A stretch of 64,000 nt of DNA from Flavipsychrobacter sp. Its GTDB lineage: Bacteria > Bacteroidota > Bacteroidia > Chitinophagales > Chitinophagaceae. Positions 1 to 9,018 of this stretch are shown in pieces; position 1 is the stretch's first letter, and each line of letters begins with the position of its first letter. The translations under genes and the position numbers were made by a program. The stretch is taken from the NCBI GenBank assembly GCA_016787265.1, contig JAEUVF010000010.1:62001-126000 (forward strand), read 5' to 3'. Under the pieces are notes generated by a model. The model did no database searches and was not told the origin of the DNA. It worked only from the letters and a program-made list of their open reading frames with translations.

Positions 1-216
1 ACGATGGCTACGATAAAAGAAAGCAGGGAAGTAGCTGATGGAATGAAGGCGGTGGAAAATATCCTGGGCTCTTTTCAAACAATTATCGGTTTGCAACGTG
101 AGCTGCTAAAAATTTCGGAAGACGCAAATGATGAAGGCACTAACGCACTTATGAGCGATTATATCAGGGCACAGGAAAAGCTGGTTTGGATGTACTCAGC
201 GTTTTTGAATAATTAG
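1..216 (+). CDS. dps: Dps family ferritin-like DNA-protection protein, C-terminal part (5' end outside window)
   Basis: Reading frame 1 is open from the first base to the TAG at 214-216 and gives the last 71 residues of a Dps-type protein. Dps stores iron and consumes peroxide in a four-helix bundle that forms dodecamers. The segment VADGMKAVENIL, the helix ending in LLKISEDANDEGT and the closing QEKLVWMYSAFL follow the last two helices of the family. The ATG at position 4 is internal, so the true start lies left of the window. The last 21 bases overlap the 3' end of the convergent S41 peptidase gene. The ferroxidase residues lie in the missing part, so activity cannot be judged. Confidence 0.82.
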   Translation, partial: TMATIKESREVADGMKAVENILGSFQTIIGLQRELLKISEDANDEGTNALMSDYIRAQEKLVWMYSAFLNN

Positions 217-1701
217 GGTCCTTACCGTCTCAACTTTTAAATCTCTGTTCTCAATAATGGATTGGCGGGTTGGTTTTATTTCTATATCCGGAAGTACCCC
301 CCGCCCATCCTTAACAGCAGCTGAATCAATCACCAACCTGAATTTTGGAAGACGAAACCGAATACCGGTTTCAGGTAAGCGAACATCAGGAATCAGCCAG
401 GCAGAGTTTCCATAAGCAGCACCACCGGTTTCTTCTCCAATCAGGGTAACATTTTTTTGCCCTTTAACTTTGGCTGCAAACAGTGCGGCAGCTGAGAAAG
501 AATTGGGACTGGTTAGCACATATACATTACCGTTGTAGTGATGTCTTTTTGAAGGTTTAAATGTTTTCCGCTCGAAATACCCAAAATGATAATGCCCATC
601 CGATTTTTTCCGGGTTATAAAATGCATTAGTCCCCCAATTAATCCATTGTAACGAACCAGGCTTCCAAATTTGCTTTTTCTTGTCACCGCATAAAGAGAA
701 TCCGCAATTTTGAATGGTTCGCGTACAATCTTTCTGGTCAGGAAGGTGGAATGTGCCACATTTCCCCCACCATTGCTACGGATATCAATTACCAGATGTT
801 GGATGTTCTCTTTCTTTAGTGTACTAAATGCAGCAGCTAAAAAGGAACGCAACTGGTATCCGTTGTTAAACGTATTGATGGTAAGATACCCGGTAGAAAG
901 TCCGGTATCTATTTGTAATGAACGAGCGCGGTCCAATGACCTGGCTCTTTGCTCCCTGCGTTTCCAGGTTTTCACAACTTCCGGTACAATCGGCTTTTTG
1001 ACCGAATCTTTTTTCGGCGGCTCAATTAAACGAAACGATATGGTTTCCTCTTTGCCGGTACTATCCAGGTAGCCAAGTTCATAGGTGTTGGAATATCCTG
1101 CCACCAATCGTAACCAACCCCCAAAGGCACCGCGATTGCTAAGTGTCTGCATCAGGTACTGCTCATTATTTCCATCAGCTGGTATGTGCCGGGCCAGGCT
1201 ATCTACAATTTTCTTAATCGGCACCTTATTTAAACTGGTAAGTATGGTACCTCTTTTAACCAGCAGGTTGCCTTTCTGCAAATTGTTATTGATGACAATA
1301 GTATCATTTTCCAGCGCCTTGATTGAAATGGGAAACTGGGGTAACCTTGCTGTATCCAGATACCGGAGAAATTTCCTGGAATAACGGGTACTGGTATGGC
1401 CGCATTTTACTTTCGCTATCACAAAACTTATTACCGATCTGAACTGCGGTTCGGTCATGGAATCTGTCAATTGCCGATAACCCCAGTCGAAATAATAATC
1501 CATGCTATCTTTGGGGGTGTACCAATACAAACTGGGATGAGATTCCTCCAGAACAGACCTGAAGAGCTTGTAATCCTTTTTCAATTGCTCTGGCGCATAG
1601 GGATCTGAAGGAGACCATTTTGTACCTGATACCGCACAACTCTGCAGCAGGGCCACTACGTACCCGAACAACATAAACCTACTAAGGAAAAAACTACGCA
1701 T
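196..1701 (-). CDS. S41 family peptidase, putative lipoprotein
   Basis: 501 residues. The N-terminus has a short hydrophobic stretch ending in LLQSC, which fits a lipobox and anchoring to a membrane. Residues 300-480 form an S41 (C-terminal processing / tricorn-type) protease domain: VIDIRSNGGGN near 304-314, then TSPNSFSAAALFAA with Ser403 as the likely nucleophile, then GEETGGA near 422-428 and a closing DGRGVLPDIEI. Secreted S41 enzymes of this size in Bacteroidota are usually peptidases of unknown substrate. The start is the ATG at 1701, directly before the signal peptide. The gene ends inside the 3' end of dps (21-bp convergent overlap). It is upstream of no obvious partner; thiL lies 21 bp away on the same strand and could be read with it. 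Confidence 0.85.
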   Translation of the reverse strand: MRSFFLSRFMLFGYVVALLQSCAVSGTKWSPSDPYAPEQLKKDYKLFRSVLEESHPSLYWYTPKDSMDYYFDWGYRQLTDSMTEPQFRSVISFVIAKVKCGHTSTRYSRKFLRYLDTARLPQFPISIKALENDTIVINNNLQKGNLLVKRGTILTSLNKVPIKKIVDSLARHIPADGNNEQYLMQTLSNRGAFGGWLRLVAGYSNTYELGYLDSTGKEETISFRLIEPPKKDSVKKPIVPEVVKTWKRREQRARSLDRARSLQIDTGLSTGYLTINTFNNGYQLRSFLAAAFSTLKKENIQHLVIDIRSNGGGNVAHSTFLTRKIVREPFKIADSLYAVTRKSKFGSLVRYNGLIGGLMHFITRKKSDGHYHFGYFERKTFKPSKRHHYNGNVYVLTSPNSFSAAALFAAKVKGQKNVTLIGEETGGAAYGNSAWLIPDVRLPETGIRFRLPKFRLVIDSAAVKDGRGVLPDIEIKPTRQSIIENRDLKVETVRTLIIQKR

Positions 1702-1722
1702 GCAAACCGGTACTGCTTCCGT

Positions 1723-2757
1723 TTATTGTTCTTTAAACGCATTCCAGCCCTGTGCCGTGATGCGGAATTTATTTCCGCCTTTGGTATGAATATGTGAGCC
1801 TGCTTCGGCATCTGTCATATAACCAACCACGCTGATCTGTTCATTCAATACCAGTTTATCGTATTCGGAATGCGAAATGGTAAACAGGAGTTCATAATCT
1901 TCGCCACCACTTAATGCACAGGCGGTTGGGTCCAACCCGAATTTAAAAGCGGCCATGCGGCTGTCTTCATGAATCGGAATTTTTTCCTCATACAACACAC
2001 AACCCAAAGAACTCTGCTTACAAATATGGAGTATATCGGAACTGAGTCCGTCGCTGATATCCATCATCGCTGTAGGACGAATCTCATTCTCTGCAAGAAA
2101 CGCAATGATATCTTTCCTGGCTTCCGGTTTCAGCAAGCGACCAACGATGTATTGTTCATTTTCAAGATCAGGCTGAATTTTTGGATTCTCCAGGTAGATC
2201 TGACGCTCGCGCTCCAGTAAGGTCAACCCTAAAAAGGCTCCGCCCAGGTCACCGCTCACACAAATCAGGTCTCCTTTCTGAGCAGTTGAACGTTGGACAA
2301 ACTGATCCGGATTCACTTCCCCGAGAGCGGTAACACTGATGACAAAACCACTTCGCGAGGTTGAAGTATCACCACCGATGAGATCTACCTGGTAACGTTC
2401 GCAGGCTGCATATACCCCTTCATAAAATTCCTCCAACGCTTCCACACTGAACCGGTTACTCACGGCAATGCTCAGGGTAATTTGTGTTGGGGTGGCGTTC
2501 ATCGCATAAATATCACTGAGGTTCACTACCACCGATTTATAACCCAGGTGTTTCAGTGGGGTGTACATGAGATCAAAATGTACGCCTTCCATCAGCAGGT
2601 CAGTTGTGATCACGGTTTGTTTACCAAAATGATCAATTACTGCAGCATCGTCACCTACACCCAAAATAGAGGAAGCGTTCGTAAATTCTATATTTTTTGT
2701 CAGGTGATCGATCAGGCCGAATTCACCCAGACTGGAGATTTCTGTTCTTGTTTCCAT
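1723..2757 (-). CDS. thiL: Thiamine-monophosphate kinase
   Basis: ThiL phosphorylates thiamine monophosphate with ATP to give thiamine pyrophosphate, the last step of cofactor synthesis in the cytoplasm. The family signatures are all present: GVGDDAAVID near residue 35, the GGDTS motif, DISDGL and the C-terminal GGEDYELLFT. Length (344 residues) is normal. The ATG at 2757 is preferred; a TTG two codons upstream at 2763 is also possible and would begin right after the stop codon of the preceding suhB-like gene. The two genes are thus 6 bases apart and almost certainly translated from one mRNA. No TPP riboswitch is visible upstream. Confidence 0.93.
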   Translation of the reverse strand: METRTEISSLGEFGLIDHLTKNIEFTNASSILGVGDDAAVIDHFGKQTVITTDLLMEGVHFDLMYTPLKHLGYKSVVVNLSDIYAMNATPTQITLSIAVSNRFSVEALEEFYEGVYAACERYQVDLIGGDTSTSRSGFVISVTALGEVNPDQFVQRSTAQKGDLICVSGDLGGAFLGLTLLERERQIYLENPKIQPDLENEQYIVGRLLKPEARKDIIAFLAENEIRPTAMMDISDGLSSDILHICKQSSLGCVLYEEKIPIHEDSRMAAFKFGLDPTACALSGGEDYELLFTISHSEYDKLVLNEQISVVGYMTDAEAGSHIHTKGGNKFRITAQGWNAFKEQ

Positions 2758-2763
2758 TTTCAA

Positions 2764-3543
2764 TTAGTTTATGTCGCCATTGACCCAGCGTAAGAGGTCT
2801 TCATGCAGTTTCCCATTTGATGCAACAATGAAGGGCTGGTAGGGGGAGTAATAGGTTCCTGCAAAATCCGTCACTTTTCCGCCTGCTTCTTCCACTATCA
2901 GGAAACCTGCTGCACTGTCCCAGGCATTCAGCTTATGTTCGAAGAATCCATCAAACCGGCCGGCCGCCACCCAGCAGAGATCAATTGCTGCCGAGCCCAA
3001 TCGTCTTACCGGTACACCCCGGCGGATGAATCGTTCAAAACATTCCAACGGACCGTTTGGCATATCCAGGAAGGTATAGGGGAAACCGGTTACCAGGCAA
3101 CTGCTTGCCACGTCGGTTTTATCTGAAACATGAATGGGTTTGCCATTGAGCGTAGCACCCTTACCTTTTTCAGCCAGGAAAAACTCATTCAGGATGGGAT
3201 TGTACACCGCTCCCATAGTCATGATGCCATCCACTTCCAGTCCCACACTCACACAACAAATTGGAATTCCATTTGCAAAATTGATGGTACCGTCAATGGG
3301 GTCAATGATCCATTTATAGGGTGAGGGACTTGCCATCTCACCAGATTCTTCACTCAGGATATAATGATCCGGGTATTGTGCCTGAATCACTGCGATGATG
3401 GCTTTTTCAGCTGCATGATCCGCTTCGGTTACCAGGTTGTTAACACCTTCCTTGTTGGAGATCGCCAGGTCTTTCTGATTGAAAAAACGTTCGAGCTCTG
3501 CAGCTCCGGCCCGGGTGGCCTTGATAAGGGTTTCCAATAACAT
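2764..3543 (-). CDS. suhB: Inositol monophosphatase family protein
   Basis: 259 residues of the lithium-sensitive Mg-dependent phosphatase family. The metal-binding motif DPIDGTINFANG is near residue 80, with the upstream Glu of the ILSEESGE segment, and the second signature WDSAAGFLIVEEAGG near residue 205. The enzyme hydrolyses inositol-1-phosphate or a related sugar or nucleotide phosphate; members of this family also include 3',5'-bisphosphate nucleotidases (CysQ), so the exact substrate is not settled. It starts with ATG at 3543, is divergent from the GT2 gene (53 bp between starts) and is followed directly by thiL. Confidence 0.85.
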   Translation of the reverse strand: MLLETLIKATRAGAAELERFFNQKDLAISNKEGVNNLVTEADHAAEKAIIAVIQAQYPDHYILSEESGEMASPSPYKWIIDPIDGTINFANGIPICCVSVGLEVDGIMTMGAVYNPILNEFFLAEKGKGATLNGKPIHVSDKTDVASSCLVTGFPYTFLDMPNGPLECFERFIRRGVPVRRLGSAAIDLCWVAAGRFDGFFEHKLNAWDSAAGFLIVEEAGGKVTDFAGTYYSPYQPFIVASNGKLHEDLLRWVNGDIN

Positions 3544-3596
3544 CGGACAAAGCTAAGCCACTGAGCCGATAAAAAAATTACCAATAAATTCGTGGG

Positions 3597-4685
3597 ATGC
3601 AGGTATCGGTTGTCATCGTTAATTATAATGTGTGTTATTTTCTGGAGCTCTGTCTTCATACCCTGCAATTAGCAATGGCCAGTCTGGATGGAGAGATCAT
3701 AGTGGTGGATAATGCTTCCAGCGATGAGAGCCGTCAGTACCTGCCTTCGCGGTTTCCTTCCGTTCAGTTTATCTTGAACGATACCAATCTGGGTTTTTCA
3801 AAAGCGAATAATCTGGGAGTAAAAGCAGCCAAAGGGAAATATGTGCTGATCCTGAATCCGGATACACTGGTATCAGAAACATGCCTGACTACCGCTCTTG
3901 ATTTTTTTGCCGGCCACCCGGATGCGGGTGCCCTGGGCATGCGCATGTATGATGGCCGTTTTCGTTTCCTGCCGGAATCGAAAAGGGGGTTTCCCACGTT
4001 GACTACCGCGTTTTTTAAATTAAGTGGATTAATTCATTTATTTCCCAGGAATCGGGTGATTTCCAGTTATTACCTCGGCCATCTTTCGGCGGACTATGTT
4101 CAGCAAGTTGATGTATTGGCTGGAGCATTTATGTTTATCCCTAGGGATATTTACCTGGAAGTAGGTGGATTTGATGAACGCTATTTCATGTATGCGGAAG
4201 ACATCGACCTGAGTTATTCTATCGCGAAAGCAGGTTACCGCAATTATTACCTTCCCGAGCCGGGAATCATTCACTTTAAAGGAGAAAGCACTCTAAGAAC
4301 CGCTGCCAATGCACGGCATTTTTATGAAGCCATGCTACTTTTCCGTGAAAAATATGGGAACCGGGTTTCGTTCCTCAGCCGGGCCCTGGCAGAAGCAGCC
4401 ATTGCAGTCCGAACCTTGCGCGATAAAATCAGCAGCAAAAAGTCCTATCGCCCGGGAAATGAAGTCCGGGACCGGTCATCCTATAAGATATGCAGGGAAC
4501 TTTCTGCCTATAGTCCAGATCAGCCCTGTCTTTTTGTGCTGGGAGATCATATTAGGCTGGAGGAACTTTTTAAAGCATTGAGGCGGCAACCTCCCCGCAC
4601 AACCATTCGATTCAAATGGAAAAACACTGCCGTTTGGATAGGAAGTGACGATCCGGATGAAAAAGGAGAAATTATACGGGAATAA
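3597..4685 (+). CDS. Glycosyltransferase family 2 protein
   Basis: 362 residues. Residues 1-260 form a GT-A domain of the rhamnosyltransferase-like GT2 type: VSVVIVNYNV at the N-terminus, VVDNASSDES near 34, NLGFSKANN, the NPDT metal-site motif and EDIDLSYSIAKAG near residue 200. It should transfer a sugar from a nucleotide donor during cell-surface polysaccharide or glycan synthesis. The last 80 residues are not part of the standard fold: they are basic and end in a strand-rich segment containing LFVLGDHIRLEEL and AVWIGSDDPDEKG, whose role is unknown. No membrane helix is visible. It lies 38 bp before the GH3-family gene on the same strand. Confidence 0.87.
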   Translation: MQVSVVIVNYNVCYFLELCLHTLQLAMASLDGEIIVVDNASSDESRQYLPSRFPSVQFILNDTNLGFSKANNLGVKAAKGKYVLILNPDTLVSETCLTTALDFFAGHPDAGALGMRMYDGRFRFLPESKRGFPTLTTAFFKLSGLIHLFPRNRVISSYYLGHLSADYVQQVDVLAGAFMFIPRDIYLEVGGFDERYFMYAEDIDLSYSIAKAGYRNYYLPEPGIIHFKGESTLRTAANARHFYEAMLLFREKYGNRVSFLSRALAEAAIAVRTLRDKISSKKSYRPGNEVRDRSSYKICRELSAYSPDQPCLFVLGDHIRLEELFKALRRQPPRTTIRFKWKNTAVWIGSDDPDEKGEIIRE

Positions 4686-4723
4686 CTACTTTTGTTCTTC
4701 ATCCTAATTGCAGACACACCCGA

Positions 4724-6244
4724 ATGGCCCTTATTGAAATTACCTTACCTAAAACGATTGCCAAGGCGCTCCGCCTGCCGGAAAGTTCACCGCGCAGGCA
4801 GCAACTTAAAGTGCTGATGAAGCTGCTGAAGAAAGCCCGTTTTACGGAATTCGGCCAGCATTATCGCTTTGATGAGATCCTGCTCAGTAAACATCCGGGC
4901 AAAAAATTCCAGCAGATCGTGCCAAGCCACGATTATAATTCCATTTATAAAGAATGGTGGCATAAGACCCTGGAGGGCAAACAGGATATCTGCTGGCCCG
5001 GCAAGATCAAATATTATGCTCTCTCATCCGGCACTTCTGAGTCGGCCAGTAAATACATTCCCATTACGGAGGACCTGCTGACGGGCAACCGGATTGTGAT
5101 GATCAAACAGCTCTTTTCCCTGAGACATTATAACAATATTCCCTTTGGGAACCTTCGCAAAGGCTGGCTGATGCTGGGTGGCAGTACCCAGTTGCAGAAA
5201 GGCCAGGGTTATTATGCTGGTGATCTTAGTGGCATCACGGCCAAAAAAGTTCCCTTCTGGTTTACGCCTTTTTACAAACCAGGTAAAAAGATTGCGAAAA
5301 TGACCGACTGGAACGACAAGATTGAAGAAATCGTGGAAACTGCGCCCAATTGGGATATCAGTTTTGTAGTGGGTGTACCTGCCTGGATTCAGATGTGTAT
5401 GGAAAAAATCGTGGAACGTTATAAACTGAAGACGATTCATGATATCTGGCCAAATCTGTCCTTTTTTGTTCATGGAGGTGTTTCATTTGAACCCTATAAA
5501 AAGGGATTTGAAAAACTGCTGGCCAAACCGCTGACCTATATTGAAACCTACCTGGCATCAGAAGGGTTTATTGCGTACCAGGACCGGCAGTTTGCAAAGG
5601 GCATGAAACTTAGCATCAACGATCATATCTTTTTTGAGTTTGTTCCTTTTGATGATGAAAACTTCGATTCAGAAGGCAACATGATGCCTAACCACAAAGC
5701 CTTTATGATCCATGAGGTAGAAGCCGGAAAAGATTATGCGATCCTGCTGAGTACCGCTGCCGGCGCCTGGCGATACCTGATTGGTGATACCATTAGGTTT
5801 GCTGATGTGGATCGTTGTGAGATAGTAATTACCGGCCGGACCAAACATTTCCTTAGTCTGGTGGGAGAACACCTCAGTGTGGATAACATGAACCGCGCAT
5901 TAAAAATGGCGGCCGAGGATCTGAATGTTTCTATTCCGGAATTTACAGTGGCGGGAATTCCGTACGGAACTTTTTTTGCGCATCACTGGTATGTTGCTTC
6001 CGATGATCATGTTGATGCAGAACAGCTGCGGGTCAAAATTGATCAGTACCTGATGGAGCTCAATGATGATTATGCGGTTGAAAGAAAAAGCGCACTCAAA
6101 GAAGTGTTTCTTAATGTTTTACCTGAAGATCGTTTTCTTGCTTTCATGAAATCAAAAGGAAAGGTTGGTGGTCAACATAAATTTCCCCGCGTATTGAAGG
6201 GGCAGATGCTGCAGGACTGGCAACTGTTTATAAGTGAAACGTGA
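4724..6244 (+). CDS. GH3 auxin-responsive-promoter family protein (acyl-adenylating enzyme)
   Basis: 506 residues matching the GH3 family, whose plant members adenylate a carboxylic acid and join it to an amino acid. The ATP-binding signature SSGTSES with a following KYIP lies near residue 102, and the middle YLASEG and C-terminal ITGRTKHFLSLVGEHLS motifs of the ANL superfamily are present (the last near residue 370). Bacterial homologues are widespread in Bacteroidota but their acid and amine substrates are not known, so no pathway is assigned. ATG at 4724. The stop codon falls inside a heptamer repeat array (6234-6268) that separates it from the convergent corA gene. Confidence 0.85.
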   Translation: MALIEITLPKTIAKALRLPESSPRRQQLKVLMKLLKKARFTEFGQHYRFDEILLSKHPGKKFQQIVPSHDYNSIYKEWWHKTLEGKQDICWPGKIKYYALSSGTSESASKYIPITEDLLTGNRIVMIKQLFSLRHYNNIPFGNLRKGWLMLGGSTQLQKGQGYYAGDLSGITAKKVPFWFTPFYKPGKKIAKMTDWNDKIEEIVETAPNWDISFVVGVPAWIQMCMEKIVERYKLKTIHDIWPNLSFFVHGGVSFEPYKKGFEKLLAKPLTYIETYLASEGFIAYQDRQFAKGMKLSINDHIFFEFVPFDDENFDSEGNMMPNHKAFMIHEVEAGKDYAILLSTAAGAWRYLIGDTIRFADVDRCEIVITGRTKHFLSLVGEHLSVDNMNRALKMAAEDLNVSIPEFTVAGIPYGTFFAHHWYVASDDHVDAEQLRVKIDQYLMELNDDYAVERKSALKEVFLNVLPEDRFLAFMKSKGKVGGQHKFPRVLKGQMLQDWQLFISET

Positions 6245-6268
6245 GATGTCAGACGTGAGACGTGAGAT
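6234..6268. repeat. Tandem array of five heptamers (GTGARAY type)
   Basis: Five consecutive 7-base units lie head to tail: GTGAAAC, GTGAGAT, GTCAGAC, GTGAGAC, GTGAGAT. The first overlaps the last sense codons of the GH3-family gene, the second contains its TGA stop, and the array ends 2 bp before the corA stop codon. Nothing comparable occurs elsewhere in the window. Confidence 0.8.
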
Positions 6269-6269
6269 G

Positions 6270-7400
6270 TTAAAACCAGCCGCGTTTTCGGAACAGCCAT
6301 AACATATAAATTGGGACGATTAGCATCAATACTACCGCGATGTAAAAACCATTTTCATGGTGCAGGTAAGGGATGCGGTCGAAGTTCATGCCGAAAATGC
6401 CTCCAATAACGGTAGCAGGCGCGAGTAAACAGGTTACAATCGCCATCACTTTCATTACCTCGTTCATTTTCAGGTTTACATTGTTGATATAGAGATCCTG
6501 CATGTTCACCATCACATCGCGATAGTTTTCACAGAGGTCATTTGCCTGCATGATATGATCGTATACATCTTTGAAGTATTTGGTGGTTCGATCATCCAGC
6601 AGATCACTTTCGCTCCGGATAATACCATTTACCAGGTCACGCACCGGCGCGATATTCCGTTTCAGTACAATCAGCTCTTTTCTGAGCGAGCTGATCCTTG
6701 CCAGCGCCCGGTTATTCGTGCTGGCAATAACCTGCTCTTCCAGGTCTTCAATGCGCTCACCCAGCTTTTCCATTACGATGAAGTAATTGTCTACGATCAT
6801 ATCCAGCATGGAGTAACAGAGGTAGTCGGCCGAACGCTGCCGGATCTTGGAATTACTCATGCGTAATTTATCGCGTAAGGGATTAAATACATCCCGGGAT
6901 GCATCTTCCTGGAAACTGATTACAAAATCCTTGCCCAGGACGATACTGATTTGCTCCTGTTCCACTGTGCCCTTTATTTCATTGAAATAAAGCATGTTCA
7001 GCAGGCAGAAAAGAACATTGTCCACTTCATCCATCTTTGGCCGTTGATGGATGCTAAGAATATCTTCTACCAAAAGGGTGTGAATATCAAAATGCTGGCA
7101 AATCGCTTCTACATCTTTTTTTCTAATTCCGTCCACATTGATCCAGCTGATGCGGTTGCTTTTTAGAAATTGGAAACAGGGTTCAACACTGTTGAAATCA
7201 TGCTCTTCCAAAAACTGATCGTTGTAATCGTAAACATAGGTTCTAACCTCCCGGGCCTCTTCCCGATAGGGTAAAACAGTGGGATTGATTTTTAGAATCT
7301 GTTTGGTTCGGTCTGTCCCAAATAAATTTTTGATACCCAGATACCGCAGGTATTTTTTTGTAGGCTTGGTAATAGCGGTTTCAATGGTCTTGCGTATCAT
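6270..7400 (-). CDS. corA: CorA-type magnesium/cobalt transporter
   Basis: 376 residues. The long N-terminal cytoplasmic domain is followed by a coiled-coil stalk helix and two C-terminal membrane helices (VMKVMAIVTCLLAPATVIGGIF and FYIAVVLMLIVPIYMLWLF). The ion-selectivity motif GMN is present after the first helix (FGMNFDRIP), and the protein ends in basic residues as usual (RKRGWF). CorA pentamers carry Mg2+ or Co2+ across the inner membrane down the potential. ATG at 7400. It is separated from the upstream lipoprotein gene by a terminator at 7422-7450 and therefore has its own promoter in a short gap. Confidence 0.93.
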   Translation of the reverse strand: MIRKTIETAITKPTKKYLRYLGIKNLFGTDRTKQILKINPTVLPYREEAREVRTYVYDYNDQFLEEHDFNSVEPCFQFLKSNRISWINVDGIRKKDVEAICQHFDIHTLLVEDILSIHQRPKMDEVDNVLFCLLNMLYFNEIKGTVEQEQISIVLGKDFVISFQEDASRDVFNPLRDKLRMSNSKIRQRSADYLCYSMLDMIVDNYFIVMEKLGERIEDLEEQVIASTNNRALARISSLRKELIVLKRNIAPVRDLVNGIIRSESDLLDDRTTKYFKDVYDHIMQANDLCENYRDVMVNMQDLYINNVNLKMNEVMKVMAIVTCLLAPATVIGGIFGMNFDRIPYLHHENGFYIAVVLMLIVPIYMLWLFRKRGWF

Positions 7401-7421
7401 GAAACAACAGGTTCAGTGAAT

Positions 7422-7450
7422 AAAAAAAGCGACTCGCCATGCGAGCCGCT
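7422..7450 (-). terminator. Rho-independent terminator of the 7477-8139 gene
   Basis: A 10-bp stem with one mismatch (AGCGACTCGC / GCGAGCCGCT) and a 3-base loop is followed, on the minus strand, by seven U residues. It lies 27 bp downstream of the stop codon of the lipoprotein gene and just upstream of corA. Confidence 0.85.
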
Positions 7451-7476
7451 TTAAAAATACAATATATACTGATTTA

Positions 7477-8139
7477 TCAGTTTAGGTCTTTACAGGTACA
7501 TTCATCGCAACAACCGGTGCTATAAGTCATATTATAGTACCAGCGGCCCTGGGTTCTGATCGGTCCGTCTGCCAGGCAGTTTCCACCCCAGGCGGTTTCT
7601 CCTTTCTTTTTTGCAATGGCATCAACATGTACGTAAACATACAGTCCCTTACCACTGCAATCCAGTTTGCCGGAAGTTTTGATAGAGGAGAAAGGAATGG
7701 TTACGGTATACCATGTATAGGATGGATCAACTTTCAACTTATAAGGAAACTGGCCAGGGATCGGAGTTCCTTTATTGGTTTGAGGAAGATCAACCAGGTT
7801 GTCACCAACCCAGATTTTCACGTTTTCAGAAACATCCTGAAATCCTTCCAGAGAGTTGATAATTACATACAGATTGTTGTCATCATTTCCGATAACCACT
7901 TTTCCGGTATTGATGGTTTGTCCGGCCCACAGACAAAAATCCCGGGTTTTACAGAAGGTAATTGCACTGGCCGAATTGGAAGCAGTTCCAACCACACCTT
8001 CCATACTTGCAAAAGAATTTGCTCTATCTGTTCCATTATCCGGCTCGGCGGATTTCTGACAGGAACTAATAAAGAGTAAAGAAGCAGTTACCGCGAATAG
8101 GGCAATAGTGCTGCGCATGAAAGCAGGAAATAGTCGCAT
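7477..8139 (-). CDS. Hypothetical secreted lipoprotein with cysteine-rich C-terminus
   Basis: 220 residues. A signal peptide ends in FISSC, a lipobox, so the mature protein should be lipid-anchored at Cys27. The body contains a beta-rich module (FCLWAGQTINTGKVVIGND, then LYV repeats) of a type seen in Bacteroidota proteins of unknown function, followed by a segment with several Cys residues ending in GCCDECTCKDLN. The final four cysteines in ten residues suggest disulfides or metal binding, but no known metal motif fits. ATG at 8139; a second ATG at 8118 would still leave a signal peptide. Monocistronic: a terminator follows it and a 225-bp gap precedes it. Confidence 0.7.
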   Translation of the reverse strand: MRLFPAFMRSTIALFAVTASLLFISSCQKSAEPDNGTDRANSFASMEGVVGTASNSASAITFCKTRDFCLWAGQTINTGKVVIGNDDNNLYVIINSLEGFQDVSENVKIWVGDNLVDLPQTNKGTPIPGQFPYKLKVDPSYTWYTVTIPFSSIKTSGKLDCSGKGLYVYVHVDAIAKKKGETAWGGNCLADGPIRTQGRWYYNMTYSTGCCDECTCKDLN

Positions 8140-8364
8140 ACATTCAAAATTTAAAGTGTTTGATTAAATAGCTGTCAAGGCTATTGGAAGGGTGGGCATT
8201 CAACGGATAGCGACTGTCTCAAGGAATCTTTTCGAATCTGAGGTTTCTGGGTAAAGTCAACCCGATCTACAAAGCAAATACATTTTTTTGAAAAGTCATA
8301 GTAATCTGATAAACTTTCAATACAATGTAACAGGATCAAGTATTTTTACGTTTTTGAATTCGAA

Positions 8365-9003
8365 ATGATCGACGCACTGATTAAAGGACTGGCATTGGGA
8401 AGCATTCTGGCATTGTCCGTCGGACCTGTCATATTTACCATTATCAAACAAAGTTTGAATAATGGCAGGGAGGGCGGGTTCAGCTTTGTGGCGGGTGTTT
8501 GGATGAGTGATATCCTGTTGATTGTTATCAGTAATGCTTTTTCAGAGTGGGTCAAAGCCTTGCTGCAGTATAAGCAGGCAATAGGTTATATCGGCAGTAT
8601 ATTTCTGATTGGAATGGGCCTGTTTTATCTGTTTCTCAAAAAAGTACAGCTGACTCAACAGGTAAACGGGGAGGAACAACGTTTTAGTAAAAAGGATATG
8701 GCCAAGATTTTCACTTCCGGATTCCTTATTAACAGCCTTAATCCAAGTGTACTGCTTTTTTGGTTAATCAATGCTACCACCTTTGCGCTGACGCATTCCT
8801 TCCGGGATCGTGTGTTGATCTTTACTGTGTGCATGGTTTTCAATATGCTGGCAGATGCGTTGAAAGTTTTACTGGCAGGGAAACTCCGTAAAAAGCTGAC
8901 CCTTCACAACCTTTCCCTCGTAAATAAAATTTCAGGTGTAATATTGGTGGGGTTTGGAGTAGCGCTGTTATGGGGCATTTCTTTTCACCTTGAAAATGGC
9001 TGA
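8365..9003 (+). CDS. LysE/RhtB family transporter
   Basis: 212 residues with about six membrane helices. The N-terminal GLALGSILALSVGPVIFTIIKQSL carries the GP signature of LysE/RhtB exporters, and NSLNPSVLLFWL is the second conserved proline-rich helix. Family members export amino acids such as lysine, homoserine or threonine from the cytoplasm. Nothing around it tells which substrate applies. ATG at 8365. The next gene starts 15 bp downstream, so the two are probably co-transcribed. Confidence 0.85.
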   Translation: MIDALIKGLALGSILALSVGPVIFTIIKQSLNNGREGGFSFVAGVWMSDILLIVISNAFSEWVKALLQYKQAIGYIGSIFLIGMGLFYLFLKKVQLTQQVNGEEQRFSKKDMAKIFTSGFLINSLNPSVLLFWLINATTFALTHSFRDRVLIFTVCMVFNMLADALKVLLAGKLRKKLTLHNLSLVNKISGVILVGFGVALLWGISFHLENG

Positions 9004-9018
9004 ATTTAAATAGAATAC

